Assembly: GCA_964591275.1 (NCBI GenBank)
Contig: CAZQAE010000047.1
Span: forward strand, 1 to 39,233
Direction of reading: 5' to 3'
DNA: 39,233 nucleotides
Source of the DNA: G963674685 sp964591275
GTDB lineage: Bacteria; Lernaellota; Lernaellaia; JACKCT01
The position numbers were made by a program, and so were the translations under genes. Each line of letters begins with the position of its first letter. Positions within the stretch are counted from its first letter, which is position 1. This document shows positions 25,055 to 34,541 of this stretch, one piece after another. The notes beneath the pieces are model-generated. The model searched no databases. It was given only the letters and a program-made list of their open reading frames with translations, and was not told the DNA's origin.

Positions 25055-26995
25055 ATGAAGGCAAATATGCGAATTGTCTGTAAAATTCACGTGATATTCA
25101 CGGCGTTGATCTTTGCGCTTTTGTTTCCTGCTTGCCAAAAAGCAAGCGACAATTCGGAGCCGGCACGGGAGATTAAAATACAAAATCCCAAAGCTCTGAT
25201 AATGAAAGCCAGATCACTTATGGAACCCGGATCGGAAAAGAACGCGGTTCAACGCTTCGAAAATGCCCTAAAACTGCTGAATAAAGCCCTTGAGATCGAG
25301 CCGGATAACGACGTGGTCTACGTGGAGTTGGGCAACTTCTACATCACCTTTAAAGCTTTCGTGGGGACCCAGAATTACGATGGCGATCAGACGCCGGAGG
25401 AATTGGCTAGGCAAATGTTCACCAAAGCCATTGAAATCAATCCGAAAAATACGGCGGCGTACAGAGGGCTCGGATTGTATTACGTGGTTAACGAACCGGA
25501 AAAAGCCTTGGAAGCTTTTCAAATGGTTCAAAAACTTTCACCGGACGATCCCCATCTGGGCTTAAATATCGGAATGTGCCTGTATGAAGCCGGAGAATAT
25601 GAAAAAGCCCGCAAATATTTCCAAGAGGAACTGGGAAAAGCCGTTCGGCAAAAAGATGACAATAGGATTCGGCAGGCCAAGGAATATCTGGGAAGGATTT
25701 TGTTGCGGCAGGAGAAATACGAGGACGCCGAGAAATATCTTTTGGATGCCACCAAGGGTTTCGATCAGTACGTCAAGGATCACGGCAATTATTGGGGATG
25801 TCCCTATCAGGCCCTGGGCGAGCTATACAGCCGCATGGACAGGCCTGTGCAGGAAGCCCAAAGTTATATTAAAGCGGCAGATGTCGAGATCAACAGCGAG
25901 TTGATGCAATATGACGCCGCCAGGACCAGCTTTGCCGTCGGCGATTATCAAAATGCTCAAAAATACATCGCCAGAGCCCTGGCGATAGAGGATAATAAGC
26001 GATTCTGGATTCTGGCCGCGAAGATCCGGGTTGTGCAATCCGACGGCGGCGTGAATCCCGAGAAAATCGACGATCCGGAACTTCTCCTTGATTTCGCCTT
26101 GGATGATTTCGAAGAGGGGCGCTTCAATAAATCGCTGAAATACCTGGATCGAATTTCCGCTGCCGCTTCAAGTCATCTCGATGGGTTAAAACTGAAAGGC
26201 TACATTTTCCTTTTTCTCGGAAAATCCCCTGAAGCCTCGATCCTTTTTAGCGAAGTGAAAAAAAAGGAGTCGACCGATCCGGGCGCGTATGTCGGTCTGG
26301 GACATATCGCCATCCTCGAAAAGGATTATGAAAAGTCCGAGGGTCTTTTCCAAAAGGCTCTGAAAATTTTGCCTGATCATTCAAAAGGCGTCATGGAAAT
26401 TGACAGCCGCGTGGTGGAATTGGACCTGGAGATGGGGTTATTGGGGATGGGTTGGGTAAACGCCAATCAGAACCGGCACGAAAAAGCCATTGAATACTAC
26501 GACAAAATTTTGCTGGGACGCTCCGACAGTTTCCTGGCTTTACTGGGGAAAGGCAATTCCCTTAGCGGCCTGCACAAATTGGATGAAGCCTTGGAAGTGT
26601 TCAAGAAACTAAAAGTACAATATCCGAAAAATCCTTATGTTTTGGCCGAGATGGCTCTTGTCAGTTACAACAAGGGGGAATTGGCTCGGGCCGAAGAGAT
26701 GTTCGAGCAGGTCCTCAAGTACGACGATGGTCGCTATACCTGCCCTTATGAAGGACTTGGTCTGGTGTATCTGAGGCAGGGGAAAACCGCCGACGCCATG
26801 CTGAATTTCCAAAAGGCCATAGAGATTAATCCCAACATCGAATACAAAAAATTTAACGGTTTGGCGAAAATATTTATCCAAAAAGGCCGTTACGATGAGG
26901 CGAGGAAGCTTTTAGAGAAATCGATCGAAAACTACCCTTATGACACCGAAGCTAAAGAGCTCATGACATCTTTGGAAAAAATGAGGGATAAATAA
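25055..26995 (+). CDS. large TPR-repeat lipoprotein (paralogue of the gene at 1136)
   Basis: A 646-residue lipoprotein with a good signal (VIFTALIFALLFPAC, lipobox Cys near residue 27) followed by about a dozen TPRs. It has the same two CP-Y motifs as its paralogue, YWGCPYQALGELYSRM and YTCPYEGLGLVYLRQG, and nearly the same C-terminal 70 residues. The segment LGMGWVNANQNRHEKAIEYY corresponds to LGVGWIFARQAEYNKAIGHF in the other copy. The acid-basic content and repeat order suggest a long superhelical periplasmic scaffold. The EamA transporter starts four bases after its stop, so the two are probably cotranscribed. Function unknown. Confidence 0.88.
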   Translation: MKANMRIVCKIHVIFTALIFALLFPACQKASDNSEPAREIKIQNPKALIMKARSLMEPGSEKNAVQRFENALKLLNKALEIEPDNDVVYVELGNFYITFKAFVGTQNYDGDQTPEELARQMFTKAIEINPKNTAAYRGLGLYYVVNEPEKALEAFQMVQKLSPDDPHLGLNIGMCLYEAGEYEKARKYFQEELGKAVRQKDDNRIRQAKEYLGRILLRQEKYEDAEKYLLDATKGFDQYVKDHGNYWGCPYQALGELYSRMDRPVQEAQSYIKAADVEINSELMQYDAARTSFAVGDYQNAQKYIARALAIEDNKRFWILAAKIRVVQSDGGVNPEKIDDPELLLDFALDDFEEGRFNKSLKYLDRISAAASSHLDGLKLKGYIFLFLGKSPEASILFSEVKKKESTDPGAYVGLGHIAILEKDYEKSEGLFQKALKILPDHSKGVMEIDSRVVELDLEMGLLGMGWVNANQNRHEKAIEYYDKILLGRSDSFLALLGKGNSLSGLHKLDEALEVFKKLKVQYPKNPYVLAEMALVSYNKGELARAEEMFEQVLKYDDGRYTCPYEGLGLVYLRQGKTADAMLNFQKAIEINPNIEYKKFNGLAKIFIQKGRYDEARKLLEKSIENYPYDTEAKELMTSLEKMRDK

Positions 26996-26998
26996 ATC

Positions 26999-27886
26999 TT
27001 GGACGAAAGTTCCGTTTCCATCGGTTGCGCTTTCGCCCTGGGCGCCGCCTTCGTCTGGGCGTCGGCCTCGATTTTTTTTCGAAAGCTCGGTGATTCGGTC
27101 ATTCCTTTAGGTGTTAATCTCGGGAAAAATCTCATCGGTCTTGTCTGCCTATCTTTGACATTGGCGTTTGTCGGATTCGAAGCCGCGAGTCCGAAAGTCT
27201 GGTCTTGGCTCGGACTCAGCGGAATTTTCGGCATCGCCATCGGCGATACATCTTACTTCGCCACGCTCAATCGCCTGGGGCCCAGGCGAACCTTGCTGCT
27301 CACGAGCCTGATACCGGTTGTTGCCTCCTTTCTCGCGATGATTTTATTCGGCGAAAGACTCAAGCCGACCGGTTGGATCGGCGCCGTGATGACCATCGCC
27401 GGCGTATCGTGGGTACTGTGGGAAAAACTTGAAGTGAATGACGACGCCGGCAGTTGGCGGGCCGGTATCGGATACGGGCTTTTAACGGTTGTATCCTGCT
27501 CCATTGGAATTATTTTCTCCAAGATCGGATTGAATGAGACCAAGCCTCTGGATGCAACTTTTATCAGGATGATATGCGGTACGGCGGGGTTGGTCATTTT
27601 CGGACTTTTCCGAAAGGACCTTGGCGGCTGGTTAATACCTTTTAAAATAAAAAGAAACATGATGGTGCTCCTCGCGGCGTCCTTCCTGGGAAGCTACCTG
27701 GGCATGTGGTTCGCTTTGGCGGCCCTGGATTACGCCAACGTGACGCTGTCGAGCATCCTCAGTTCGACAAGTCCGATATTCGTTCTTCCGATGGCTTTTA
27801 TTTTCATGAAAGAGAAAATTACGATTCGGGGTGTTATCGGTGCGCTCATTGCCATCACGGGGATAGCGCTACTGTTTGCCCAATAA
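26999..27886 (+). CDS. EamA-family DMT transporter
   Basis: A 295-residue inner-membrane protein with ten hydrophobic helices in two EamA repeats (GCAFALGAAFVWASASIFFRK at the front of the first; GIGYGLLTVVSCSIGIIF at the front of the second). Each repeat ends with the usual helix containing a conserved Glu/Pro neighbourhood (LFGERLKPTGWIGAVMTI and FMKEKITIRGVIGALIAI). Such proteins export or import small metabolites; substrate cannot be deduced. The start is a TTG, because a stop lies two codons upstream and no ATG occurs in the first transmembrane region; GAGGG lies about 12 bases before it. Its stop is four bases from the convergent radical SAM gene. Confidence 0.88.
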   Translation: MDESSVSIGCAFALGAAFVWASASIFFRKLGDSVIPLGVNLGKNLIGLVCLSLTLAFVGFEAASPKVWSWLGLSGIFGIAIGDTSYFATLNRLGPRRTLLLTSLIPVVASFLAMILFGERLKPTGWIGAVMTIAGVSWVLWEKLEVNDDAGSWRAGIGYGLLTVVSCSIGIIFSKIGLNETKPLDATFIRMICGTAGLVIFGLFRKDLGGWLIPFKIKRNMMVLLAASFLGSYLGMWFALAALDYANVTLSSILSSTSPIFVLPMAFIFMKEKITIRGVIGALIAITGIALLFAQ

Positions 27887-27890
27887 TCTT

Positions 27891-29303
27891 TTAGTCCGGC
27901 ATCAGGTCGTGGATCGGGAAATTGGGGGAGGGCAGATATTTTTTTTGAAATAACTGCGTGACCGTTTCGTCGGCAAAAAAGCGGCCTCTTTCCGTCAAGA
28001 AAAAACTGTTTTCGTCTTCTGACAGGAGCCCAAAGGATTTGAGTCGCTCCAAGTCCGGCATAAAGCGTTCATTGAGGCCAAATCCCAGGCGCTTTTCATA
28101 TCGCTTTTTATAAACACGGTCGTTTTTCAGCGGCGTAATCAGGCTGCGGCGAGCTTCGAGTTCCTCATCGCGAAACAGACCGCGCTCGACAGGCATTTTT
28201 CCTTCATCCACCAGGCGCAGATAATCCTCAAACCCCTGCGCGTTGACAGTGAAGGTTCGGTGATAGTTTGACCACGAGGAAGGGCCAAGTCCGACGACAT
28301 TGGTCAAATGGCAACAGTAGTCCCACATGAAATGCGTCGTATGTTTATTGTCCGTGGCGAAGATGCGCGTGAAGTGCTGGGCAAAACCATTATCTTCCGA
28401 GATGAGATTGCCGAGCATCTTCATGAGACGTATTTTCGATGGGTCCGGAAAGGATTCCGGGTGCTTTTTGTACTGCTTGATGATAACGCCCTGCGTGAGG
28501 CCATGCTGGAGGATGCGGAGGCGATAAAGCTGCCATGCGTCGGCTCCGCTTTGGATCGCCGCCTGCATCGAATTGATCCAATCCGCGATGCTTTGATCGG
28601 GATAACCATAGATCAAGTCGAGTGAGACGCTTTCAAATCCTGCTTTTTTAATATTGTCAATGGCCTGGAAAACATCCGCGCTCGTGTGGGTGCGTCCCAT
28701 TATGGCGAGTAACCTGTCGTCAAAACATTGCACGCCGAGACTGATGCGATCAACGCCGAATTCCTTGAGAACTTTCAGGCGATCATGGCCCACTTGTCCC
28801 AGCAAGGAACTCGGTTCGGCTTCGACGCTAAATTGTCGGCACTTACCCAGGTCAAAGTATTTTGTAAAACTGCCGAGCAACCTTTCCCACTGCCTGGCGG
28901 TGAGAAAGGTGGGAGTTCCTCCCCCAAATAATACGGTGCTGATGGGAAGTCGCTCGCGGGAAAGACGCTTAACGGCGATTTCCATTTCCTTTGAGACGGC
29001 ATCGATATATCGCTCAACCACGTCCTGGGGAGGATCGATCAACTTGATCCAATGACAGTAGTGGCAACTGGATGCGCAGAAGGGCACGTGCACGTAGGCC
29101 GCGTAAGGAATGCCGGCGCGCTCGGATTCGTGGGAGAAAATTTCGTCCACGTCGACTTTTGGATACCAGGTCATTTCAGGGTAACGAACGACCGGAACGA
29201 AATCGACATTGTCGGGAGTGATTCCCGCTTTGGTCAATTCCTCGATATGGAATCGATCCAGGTTGGCGCGGGCGGATTCAATTATTTGATCGTGGTGGGT
29301 CAT
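27891..29303 (-). CDS. HemN/HemW-like radical SAM protein
   Basis: A 470-residue radical SAM enzyme of the coproporphyrinogen-III-oxidase-like family. The cluster motif CASSCHYCHW gives C76, C80 and C83 (CX3CX2C), then comes VLFGGGTPTFL and FSVEAEPSSL, and the C-terminal HemN domain (GFGLNERFMPDLERLKSFGLL) is present. HemN proper has CX2CxC after the third Cys; here the residue after C83 is His and Trp follows, so I do not assign CPO activity. HemW, a heme chaperone, and other heme-related or methyltransferase proteins share the fold. The start is the ATG at 29303; an in-frame TTG at 29345 would add 14 residues. Separated by four bases from the EamA stop, with opposite orientation. Confidence 0.85.
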   Translation of the reverse strand: MTHHDQIIESARANLDRFHIEELTKAGITPDNVDFVPVVRYPEMTWYPKVDVDEIFSHESERAGIPYAAYVHVPFCASSCHYCHWIKLIDPPQDVVERYIDAVSKEMEIAVKRLSRERLPISTVLFGGGTPTFLTARQWERLLGSFTKYFDLGKCRQFSVEAEPSSLLGQVGHDRLKVLKEFGVDRISLGVQCFDDRLLAIMGRTHTSADVFQAIDNIKKAGFESVSLDLIYGYPDQSIADWINSMQAAIQSGADAWQLYRLRILQHGLTQGVIIKQYKKHPESFPDPSKIRLMKMLGNLISEDNGFAQHFTRIFATDNKHTTHFMWDYCCHLTNVVGLGPSSWSNYHRTFTVNAQGFEDYLRLVDEGKMPVERGLFRDEELEARRSLITPLKNDRVYKKRYEKRLGFGLNERFMPDLERLKSFGLLSEDENSFFLTERGRFFADETVTQLFQKKYLPSPNFPIHDLMPD

Positions 29304-29573
29304 TATTTTTTGTGAACACTGACGGCGATTCAGACAACCCTTCAAGCGGGATGAAATCTTAATAATATTTTAGCTTCATTGCTCTAAGTCGCCGCATCCT
29401 TTCTGCCGCGCATTATAGCATTGAGAAAGCTAAAAAAATCAACACCGGAAGCTTGCCGGCAGCATTAAATCAGTTTCCGTTAATAAAATTGGGCGGCTGG
29501 ATGAATCCCGCTTCTTGTGCTAATTCATAAGGCGCTGATGGTATTAACATAGAAAAAAAAACGGACGGGTGAA

Positions 29574-30482
29574 ATGAAAAGGATAAAGGCGCCAATAAAG
29601 GTTTTGGATATTCCCAGTACGAACAACGTAACTTTGCGTGTTTATGAGTGCGGAACCGGACCGCGCAGATGGCTTTTGACGCCCGGCCTGGGAACGCCGC
29701 TGATATGCTGGAAATACCTGATTGAAAGATTCCAGGACGAAATGACCATTGTAACCTGGGACCCACGCGGATGCTATCAATCCACGAAACCAGATGTTCC
29801 GAATGGCTTCCATATTTCGGATCATGTCGAAGATGCAAAGGCGATCATCAAGGCCTTGGGCTGGGAGAAAAAGCCGTTCGTGACAGGGGGCTGGAGCATG
29901 GGCGTGCAGATAGGATTGGCTCTGTATGAGTCTATGCCTAAAAACATCAAGGCTCTCGTGTTGATCAACGGGACTTATGAACACGTTCTGGCAACGGCGA
30001 TGGGAATACCGCGAGCCGATGTCATTTTGTCCGGCGCTTTTCGTGGAATGGCAAAAGCCGCGCCGGTTTTTGGTCCGCTGGCAAAATACCTGCTCAGCCA
30101 GGACTGGAGCGTCGCGCTGATCAAATCATTAAGGCTTGTTTCTACCAACGAGGATTTTTTCGAGTTGGCTGTGCGTGAATTTAAGAATCTGGATTTTGCT
30201 TCGTATTTCACCATGATGACGCAGATCAACAAGGATTCCGCCGCGCACATTCTGCCTGAGGTGCGCGTTCCCACGCTCGTGACGGCGGGAACGGCGGATA
30301 AAATGACTCCAAGGAAAGTCTCGGATTTCATGCATGAGAAAATCTCGGGCAGCGAACTTTTTCTCATTCCAAACGGCACGCACTACGCAACGATCGAATA
30401 CCCGGAAGTTGTGAATCAGAAACTCGATGAATTCTTTGGCCACCAAGTGTTCAAAGGCGCCTCAGAAAAAGCCTCCACATGA
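29574..30482 (+). CDS. alpha/beta-fold hydrolase
   Basis: A 302-residue alpha/beta hydrolase. The nucleophile elbow is GGWSMGVQ with S108; the acid is in VTAGTADKMTP and the His in NGTHYATIEYPE, giving a complete Ser-Asp-His triad. LTPGLGTP near residue 35 supplies the oxyanion hole. There is no signal peptide, so it is probably cytoplasmic, and the substrate (ester, thioester or lactone) cannot be named. Its TGA overlaps the ATG of the next small gene (ATGA), so it heads a coupled three-gene run. The ribosome site GGGTGAA is modest. Confidence 0.88.
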   Translation: MKRIKAPIKVLDIPSTNNVTLRVYECGTGPRRWLLTPGLGTPLICWKYLIERFQDEMTIVTWDPRGCYQSTKPDVPNGFHISDHVEDAKAIIKALGWEKKPFVTGGWSMGVQIGLALYESMPKNIKALVLINGTYEHVLATAMGIPRADVILSGAFRGMAKAAPVFGPLAKYLLSQDWSVALIKSLRLVSTNEDFFELAVREFKNLDFASYFTMMTQINKDSAAHILPEVRVPTLVTAGTADKMTPRKVSDFMHEKISGSELFLIPNGTHYATIEYPEVVNQKLDEFFGHQVFKGASEKAST

Positions 30483-30613
30483 AAAAATTTGGGGGAAATA
30501 AAAAAGCGTTGACCCTGGCGATCATCGCTGTATTCCTCTTTCTTCTGTTGGCTTTCATTTTCATGACGGAGGGTTCCGTGAACCTCCCGGCTATCTACAG
30601 CCTTGTGCAGTGA
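30479..30613 (+). CDS. 44-residue single-pass membrane protein
   Basis: A small ORF beginning MKKFGGNKKALTLAI with one strongly hydrophobic helix (residues 12-28) and a short polar tail ending in SLVQ. Its ATG overlaps the hydrolase TGA (ATGA) and its TGA overlaps the next ATG (TGATG), so both neighbours are tied to it by one-base or four-base overlaps. Basic residues before the helix and a short loop after it suggest N-terminus inside, and no lipobox follows. The overlaps on both sides, with no wasted bases, are the main support for it being a real gene; its function may be a membrane anchor or partner for the hydrolases, inferred only. Confidence 0.65.
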   Translation: MKKFGGNKKALTLAIIAVFLFLLLAFIFMTEGSVNLPAIYSLVQ

Positions 30614-31890
30614 TGAACAGCAGGCAATTCAACATCCTGGTTCTGGTTTTCGCCGTGGCGGCGCTGACGGTTCTTTTGTTCTGGGCCAATGTCGGCGTGT
30701 CCAAAGATCTGACCCGCCTGGAAAGAATCCTGGAACTGTTGGAAACGGATCACGAAAGGTTTTGGCGACAGCGGGCGAATCTGAATACAACATTCGAGGG
30801 AAGTCGGGTTTTCACGGGCGCGCAGGGCTTTCGCCTGGCCGAAAGTGAAAACAAAGAAATACAGCCTGCGTTTCGTGCCGTCGTATTCGGCGCAAGCCCC
30901 ACCTTCGGGTATGCGGTGGAGGCCGAGGAAACATACGCTAAGCGCACCGAATCCGCGATGAGAAAAAGCGGTGAAAATGTCCAGGTCATTAACCTCGGGC
31001 AGATCGGATACTCCTCCTGGCAGGGTCTCAAAGTATTTTCCACGCAAGTTCCAAAACTCAAACCCGATCTTGTCACCGTGTCATACATGGTCAACGACAT
31101 CGACCGGCTGCGCTTTTTTTTCACGAATGGGAAAAGCGACGAAAACACCGAAACGCCCTCGCCGGCGAGACTGCGTGTTTCAAATGTCATTAGTCAATTT
31201 TCGCCGACAGCTCTACTTCTCGCGCAGTTCCGGCGCATTTTGCTGAAAACTTTTGGCACGGGCGATAACGCCGCACGTTATAATCTCGGCCACCGTCGCG
31301 TCCCGCCGGATCTTTATGAGAAAAATTTACAAGAATTTATCGCCATTGCCCGGCGCGAAAAAACGCCGCTGATATTTATCCTCATGCCCTTTCGTCTGCC
31401 GCACCCCGTCCCGGATGAACCGGACAATTTGAAATCGATGTTGGACATGGCCCAAAGGCGCTTAGACGAAGGGCGCAGCGATGACGCACTGGCAATGCTA
31501 GACGTGCTCGATGATCAGGAGCAGTACGCCAGCCGTTTAATTTTCCTGCGGGGCAGGGCGCTCACCGCCGCCGGGCGTAAAGCTGAAGCGCTGGTCCAAT
31601 ATAAAAAGGCGGTCAATCATCTGGTGTACGACTGCGCGAGAGATGCGCCAAGGTACAACGCCGTCATGGCGCGCGTGGCGATGGAAAATGACATTCCTCT
31701 AGTCGATGCGGCCTCAGCCCTGGGCGGCGATCAGATCGAAGAGCAGCTTTTCGTTCCCAATGATTATATTCATCCCAATCCGGCGGGGCATGAAATCATT
31801 GCTCGCTGCCTGACAAAGGCCATCACCCGAGTCCGCGCCGGCGAAACCGGATTCTTTTTGCAAAGCTGCGGCGTGTATGATGCGGATTGA
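30613..31890 (+). CDS. SGNH/GDSL-like hydrolase with TPR insert, membrane anchored
   Basis: A 425-residue protein with an N-terminal hydrophobic segment (ILVLVFAVAALTVLLFWA) that is probably a signal anchor. SGNH blocks follow: block I FGASPTFGY with S95 (the normal GDS is GAS), block II Gly in LGQIGYSS, block III Asn in YMVNDID, and block V D384/H387 in NDYIHPNPAGHEII. Between III and V a TPR-like pair is inserted (RRLDEGRSDDALAML, LRGRALTAAGRKAEALVQY). It starts at the ATG sharing a base with the stop of the 44-residue gene. The family comprises esterases, lipases and acyltransferases of polysaccharides such as AlgX-like proteins; which of these applies is unclear. Confidence 0.8.
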   Translation: MNSRQFNILVLVFAVAALTVLLFWANVGVSKDLTRLERILELLETDHERFWRQRANLNTTFEGSRVFTGAQGFRLAESENKEIQPAFRAVVFGASPTFGYAVEAEETYAKRTESAMRKSGENVQVINLGQIGYSSWQGLKVFSTQVPKLKPDLVTVSYMVNDIDRLRFFFTNGKSDENTETPSPARLRVSNVISQFSPTALLLAQFRRILLKTFGTGDNAARYNLGHRRVPPDLYEKNLQEFIAIARREKTPLIFILMPFRLPHPVPDEPDNLKSMLDMAQRRLDEGRSDDALAMLDVLDDQEQYASRLIFLRGRALTAAGRKAEALVQYKKAVNHLVYDCARDAPRYNAVMARVAMENDIPLVDAASALGGDQIEEQLFVPNDYIHPNPAGHEIIARCLTKAITRVRAGETGFFLQSCGVYDAD

Positions 31891-32012
31891 GGGGTGAAGG
31901 CGAGGGTATGAAGTTGGGAAACTAATCGAGAGGGCTCAACCTGATACTGAAATTCGCGACAGTGGTATCCGACAAAATCCCACAGCCACAACTATTGCAA
32001 AAGGGGAAATTG

Positions 32013-32300
32013 ATGAAAAATGGCAAGTGCCTAAAGTGCGGCAGCAGTCGGATTCGGCGACTGAACGCAGTTTTAAATCGATATTGCCCATGGGGAATCT
32101 CCTCGGCATGGCTCATCAGAAAAAAAGATAGCCAGCGCACGATTGGGGCGGCTAACAAGGAAACAGGTTCTATGTTTTCGGAAAAGTGCAATTTTTATAC
32201 AGAGGCTTATGCGTGCGAGGAATGTGGATACTTTGAAGAATACGTGAAAAATCCTGAAGAAATGCCCTGGGAGAACCTGCCGGACTCTGAACCGGTTTGA
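32013..32300 (+). CDS. small zinc-ribbon protein
   Basis: A 95-residue protein with two CxxC pairs, CLKC (6-9) and CEEC (68-71), that would bind a single zinc ion in a zinc-ribbon fold; the two pairs are separated by a long loop. No signal peptide. The start is the ATG at 32013, preceded by AAGGGGAAATTG, and not the longer frame to its left. A stand-alone zinc ribbon of this type may bind nucleic acid or protein. It lies between two SGNH genes without overlap. Confidence 0.65.
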   Translation: MKNGKCLKCGSSRIRRLNAVLNRYCPWGISSAWLIRKKDSQRTIGAANKETGSMFSEKCNFYTEAYACEECGYFEEYVKNPEEMPWENLPDSEPV

Positions 32301-32426
32301 GTTTTGGCGCGTTCTATTGGTGGCATTGAGGGGGAACACAGCCGAGGGCGGTCGCTCGACTTTGAGGCTCTCGACAGGCTGTGTCACACGCACTTTGCTT
32401 TTTGTGAATTATTTAGTGACTTCATA

Positions 32427-34445
32427 TTAATGCAACAACCCCTCATCCAACAGATGACGCGCGATTCTTTTTGCGACCTCAATGTGACCCTGGTGGCTGA
32501 GGTGCGCGGGGTCGTGGGGGAAGACGAGCTTGCCAGAATCTTCACGCAGCTGGAAGTCGCCGTTTAGGCCAAGATAGCTGACGCCGTGAATTTCCGCTTC
32601 CGCTTTCATAATATTTCTGACGCGGCTGCCTTTCGATTCGGGATTTGTGTTGGGATCAACTTCGTATTCGTCCACGAGGACAAGGCGTATTCCGCGATTT
32701 TTGCATGTCTCGATAATTTCCAGCAGGTTCGCGCGGTAATCTTTTGCGGGGTTGACTTCTTTGATGGCGCCGACGCGATCCGCCAGCGGTTTTAGAGACT
32801 TTTCCCTCGTTTTTATCACCGACTTTGTCAGCAAATTATAAAGCTGGACCTTGTGCAATACGCGCTGCGCGCCTGCGACGAGGCCCGACGGTTCCGGCAG
32901 TGATTCGTCCTTTATCAGCTCATCGATTGTGCTCCATTGGCCTTCGTTTTTCATTCGCCATAGTTCGCGATATGTGTAGGGTCCTTTCGTGTCCGCGGAG
33001 TCGGCAGTGTTGAGGTATAAAACGAGCAGGTCGGGGTTATATTCGGCGGCATAACGCAGAAACAGGAGCATGACCTGAAAGAGGTTGTAGCCTTTGACCC
33101 CGCCGTTGAGGACTTCGAATTGCTGATCGGGCAACTGCTCGGAGAGCATCTTTTCCAACTTTCCAGACCAGGTGTGCCGGTTGTGTTCGATCCCGTCGCC
33201 GTACGTCGTTGACCCCCCCATTGTGATGATCCGAAAAACACCAGGATCCGCCTTGAGTTTGGCGGTCCGGTTGCGAAAGCGCAGTTTCGCCACGTTCAAT
33301 GAAACGTTGTCGTCAAATAAATCGCCCGGTGCGAAAAAGAGTCCGTCATGCTCTTCAAAGGCTGCGCCGATGTTCATCGCTTTCGCGGATGGCGCCAGGG
33401 CTGAAAAATTTAGGGTTGTTTCAAGGCAGATGAGGGTCAAGCCAAAGACCCCCAGGAAAACGAAAATAAATCCGCGCATGGTTTTTTTTAAGGCCAGTAA
33501 TTGCAACAGGATCAAGGTCAAAGCGGCTAAGAGCAGTGAACAGGATAAACCGAGATATTCAAAGCGTCCGATCAGCGCGACGAAAAAGGCCGCCAGTGTC
33601 GGGATGGCGATGTTCAGATATGTTTTTATTTTCGGCGGCGGACTCACGGCGTGGACGAGGAAAATTGCAAGGCCGGCAAGGCTTGCGGCCCAAAGAGTGG
33701 TGGCCAGGGGAGTATTCATGGGGAAAAGAGTCGCGATGATAAGAGGAAGCATAAAAAAGGCGTCTTCAGCCAACGATGATTCTCTTTTCGAAAACATTAT
33801 GCAGAGAAAAGAAAAAATGATAGCCGCACAGGCGGCCAGGCAGATTCGCCATCGTGCGGAGATTTTTTGAATAAAGGAAATGTCTGCGCTTAAACCATCG
33901 ACGGGTGGATCGTAGCGGATTTTGGCAAGGTGGAAAGTCGAGTTCATATCCTCGATTTCAAACCCGGTGCTTTGAAAGCCGGGCGCATTGATCTCCTTGA
34001 TAATTTTGTCATCGACGATGAATGCGACGGTGTCTTGCGCTTGCGTGATAGTGACAACGCGTCGCCCCGCCGGGTTTTCTCCAAGAATGTCGGGCGTCAA
34101 AGAAAAATCAATTGGGGTCGGTTTGCCGATAATCCTGAGGTGAACCAATTCCATTTTTTCGATGTTGAACTCAAAAGAAATGGATTGTCGGTTTGATGTT
34201 GATGGATTTGAAAAGCGATGCGTTAGAAACTGGTTTTGCGGGAAATGTAAACCCTTGGGGTCAATGGCTTCGCCCTGCGCCGGGCCGAATTGATAAGGGC
34301 TTGAAGCAAACCATCGATTAAACCTGAAACGGTCGCTTCTCGAAATATTGAAAAGAAATAGATACGAGCACGCGAAAAGAAGAAGGAAGCAAGGCAGGAT
34401 TTGGCGCAAGCCGTGCGCATCCAGGAATTTCAGGAAAGCTTGCAT
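32427..34445 (-). CDS. membrane protein with C-terminal SGNH hydrolase domain
   Basis: A 672-residue protein. One TM helix at residues 17-33, then a soluble beta-rich region (about 40-190), then a cluster of five or six TM helices (about 198-345), and finally a C-terminal SGNH domain. The hydrolase blocks are GGSTTYGDG with S412, NGGVKGYN, YLNTADSAD and D645/H648 in PHDPAHLSHQGH. The layout (membrane domain plus periplasmic SGNH) resembles O-acetylation enzymes such as acyltransferase-SGNH fusions, but no acyltransferase-3 motif is seen. The gene is convergent with the zinc-ribbon gene and divergent from the truncated hydrolase at 34542. Role unknown; modification of a surface glycan is a plausible inference. 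Confidence 0.82.
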   Translation of the reverse strand: MQAFLKFLDAHGLRQILPCFLLLFACSYLFLFNISRSDRFRFNRWFASSPYQFGPAQGEAIDPKGLHFPQNQFLTHRFSNPSTSNRQSISFEFNIEKMELVHLRIIGKPTPIDFSLTPDILGENPAGRRVVTITQAQDTVAFIVDDKIIKEINAPGFQSTGFEIEDMNSTFHLAKIRYDPPVDGLSADISFIQKISARWRICLAACAAIIFSFLCIMFSKRESSLAEDAFFMLPLIIATLFPMNTPLATTLWAASLAGLAIFLVHAVSPPPKIKTYLNIAIPTLAAFFVALIGRFEYLGLSCSLLLAALTLILLQLLALKKTMRGFIFVFLGVFGLTLICLETTLNFSALAPSAKAMNIGAAFEEHDGLFFAPGDLFDDNVSLNVAKLRFRNRTAKLKADPGVFRIITMGGSTTYGDGIEHNRHTWSGKLEKMLSEQLPDQQFEVLNGGVKGYNLFQVMLLFLRYAAEYNPDLLVLYLNTADSADTKGPYTYRELWRMKNEGQWSTIDELIKDESLPEPSGLVAGAQRVLHKVQLYNLLTKSVIKTREKSLKPLADRVGAIKEVNPAKDYRANLLEIIETCKNRGIRLVLVDEYEVDPNTNPESKGSRVRNIMKAEAEIHGVSYLGLNGDFQLREDSGKLVFPHDPAHLSHQGHIEVAKRIARHLLDEGLLH

Positions 34446-34541
34446 GTGTAGTATTTTGCCATCGCTCGATTTATGTTGCGAAGAGAATCTTTTTCGAAAA
34501 ATCGCTTTTTCGAAGTTAGTTGGAATTCAAAAGGGCGGCAA

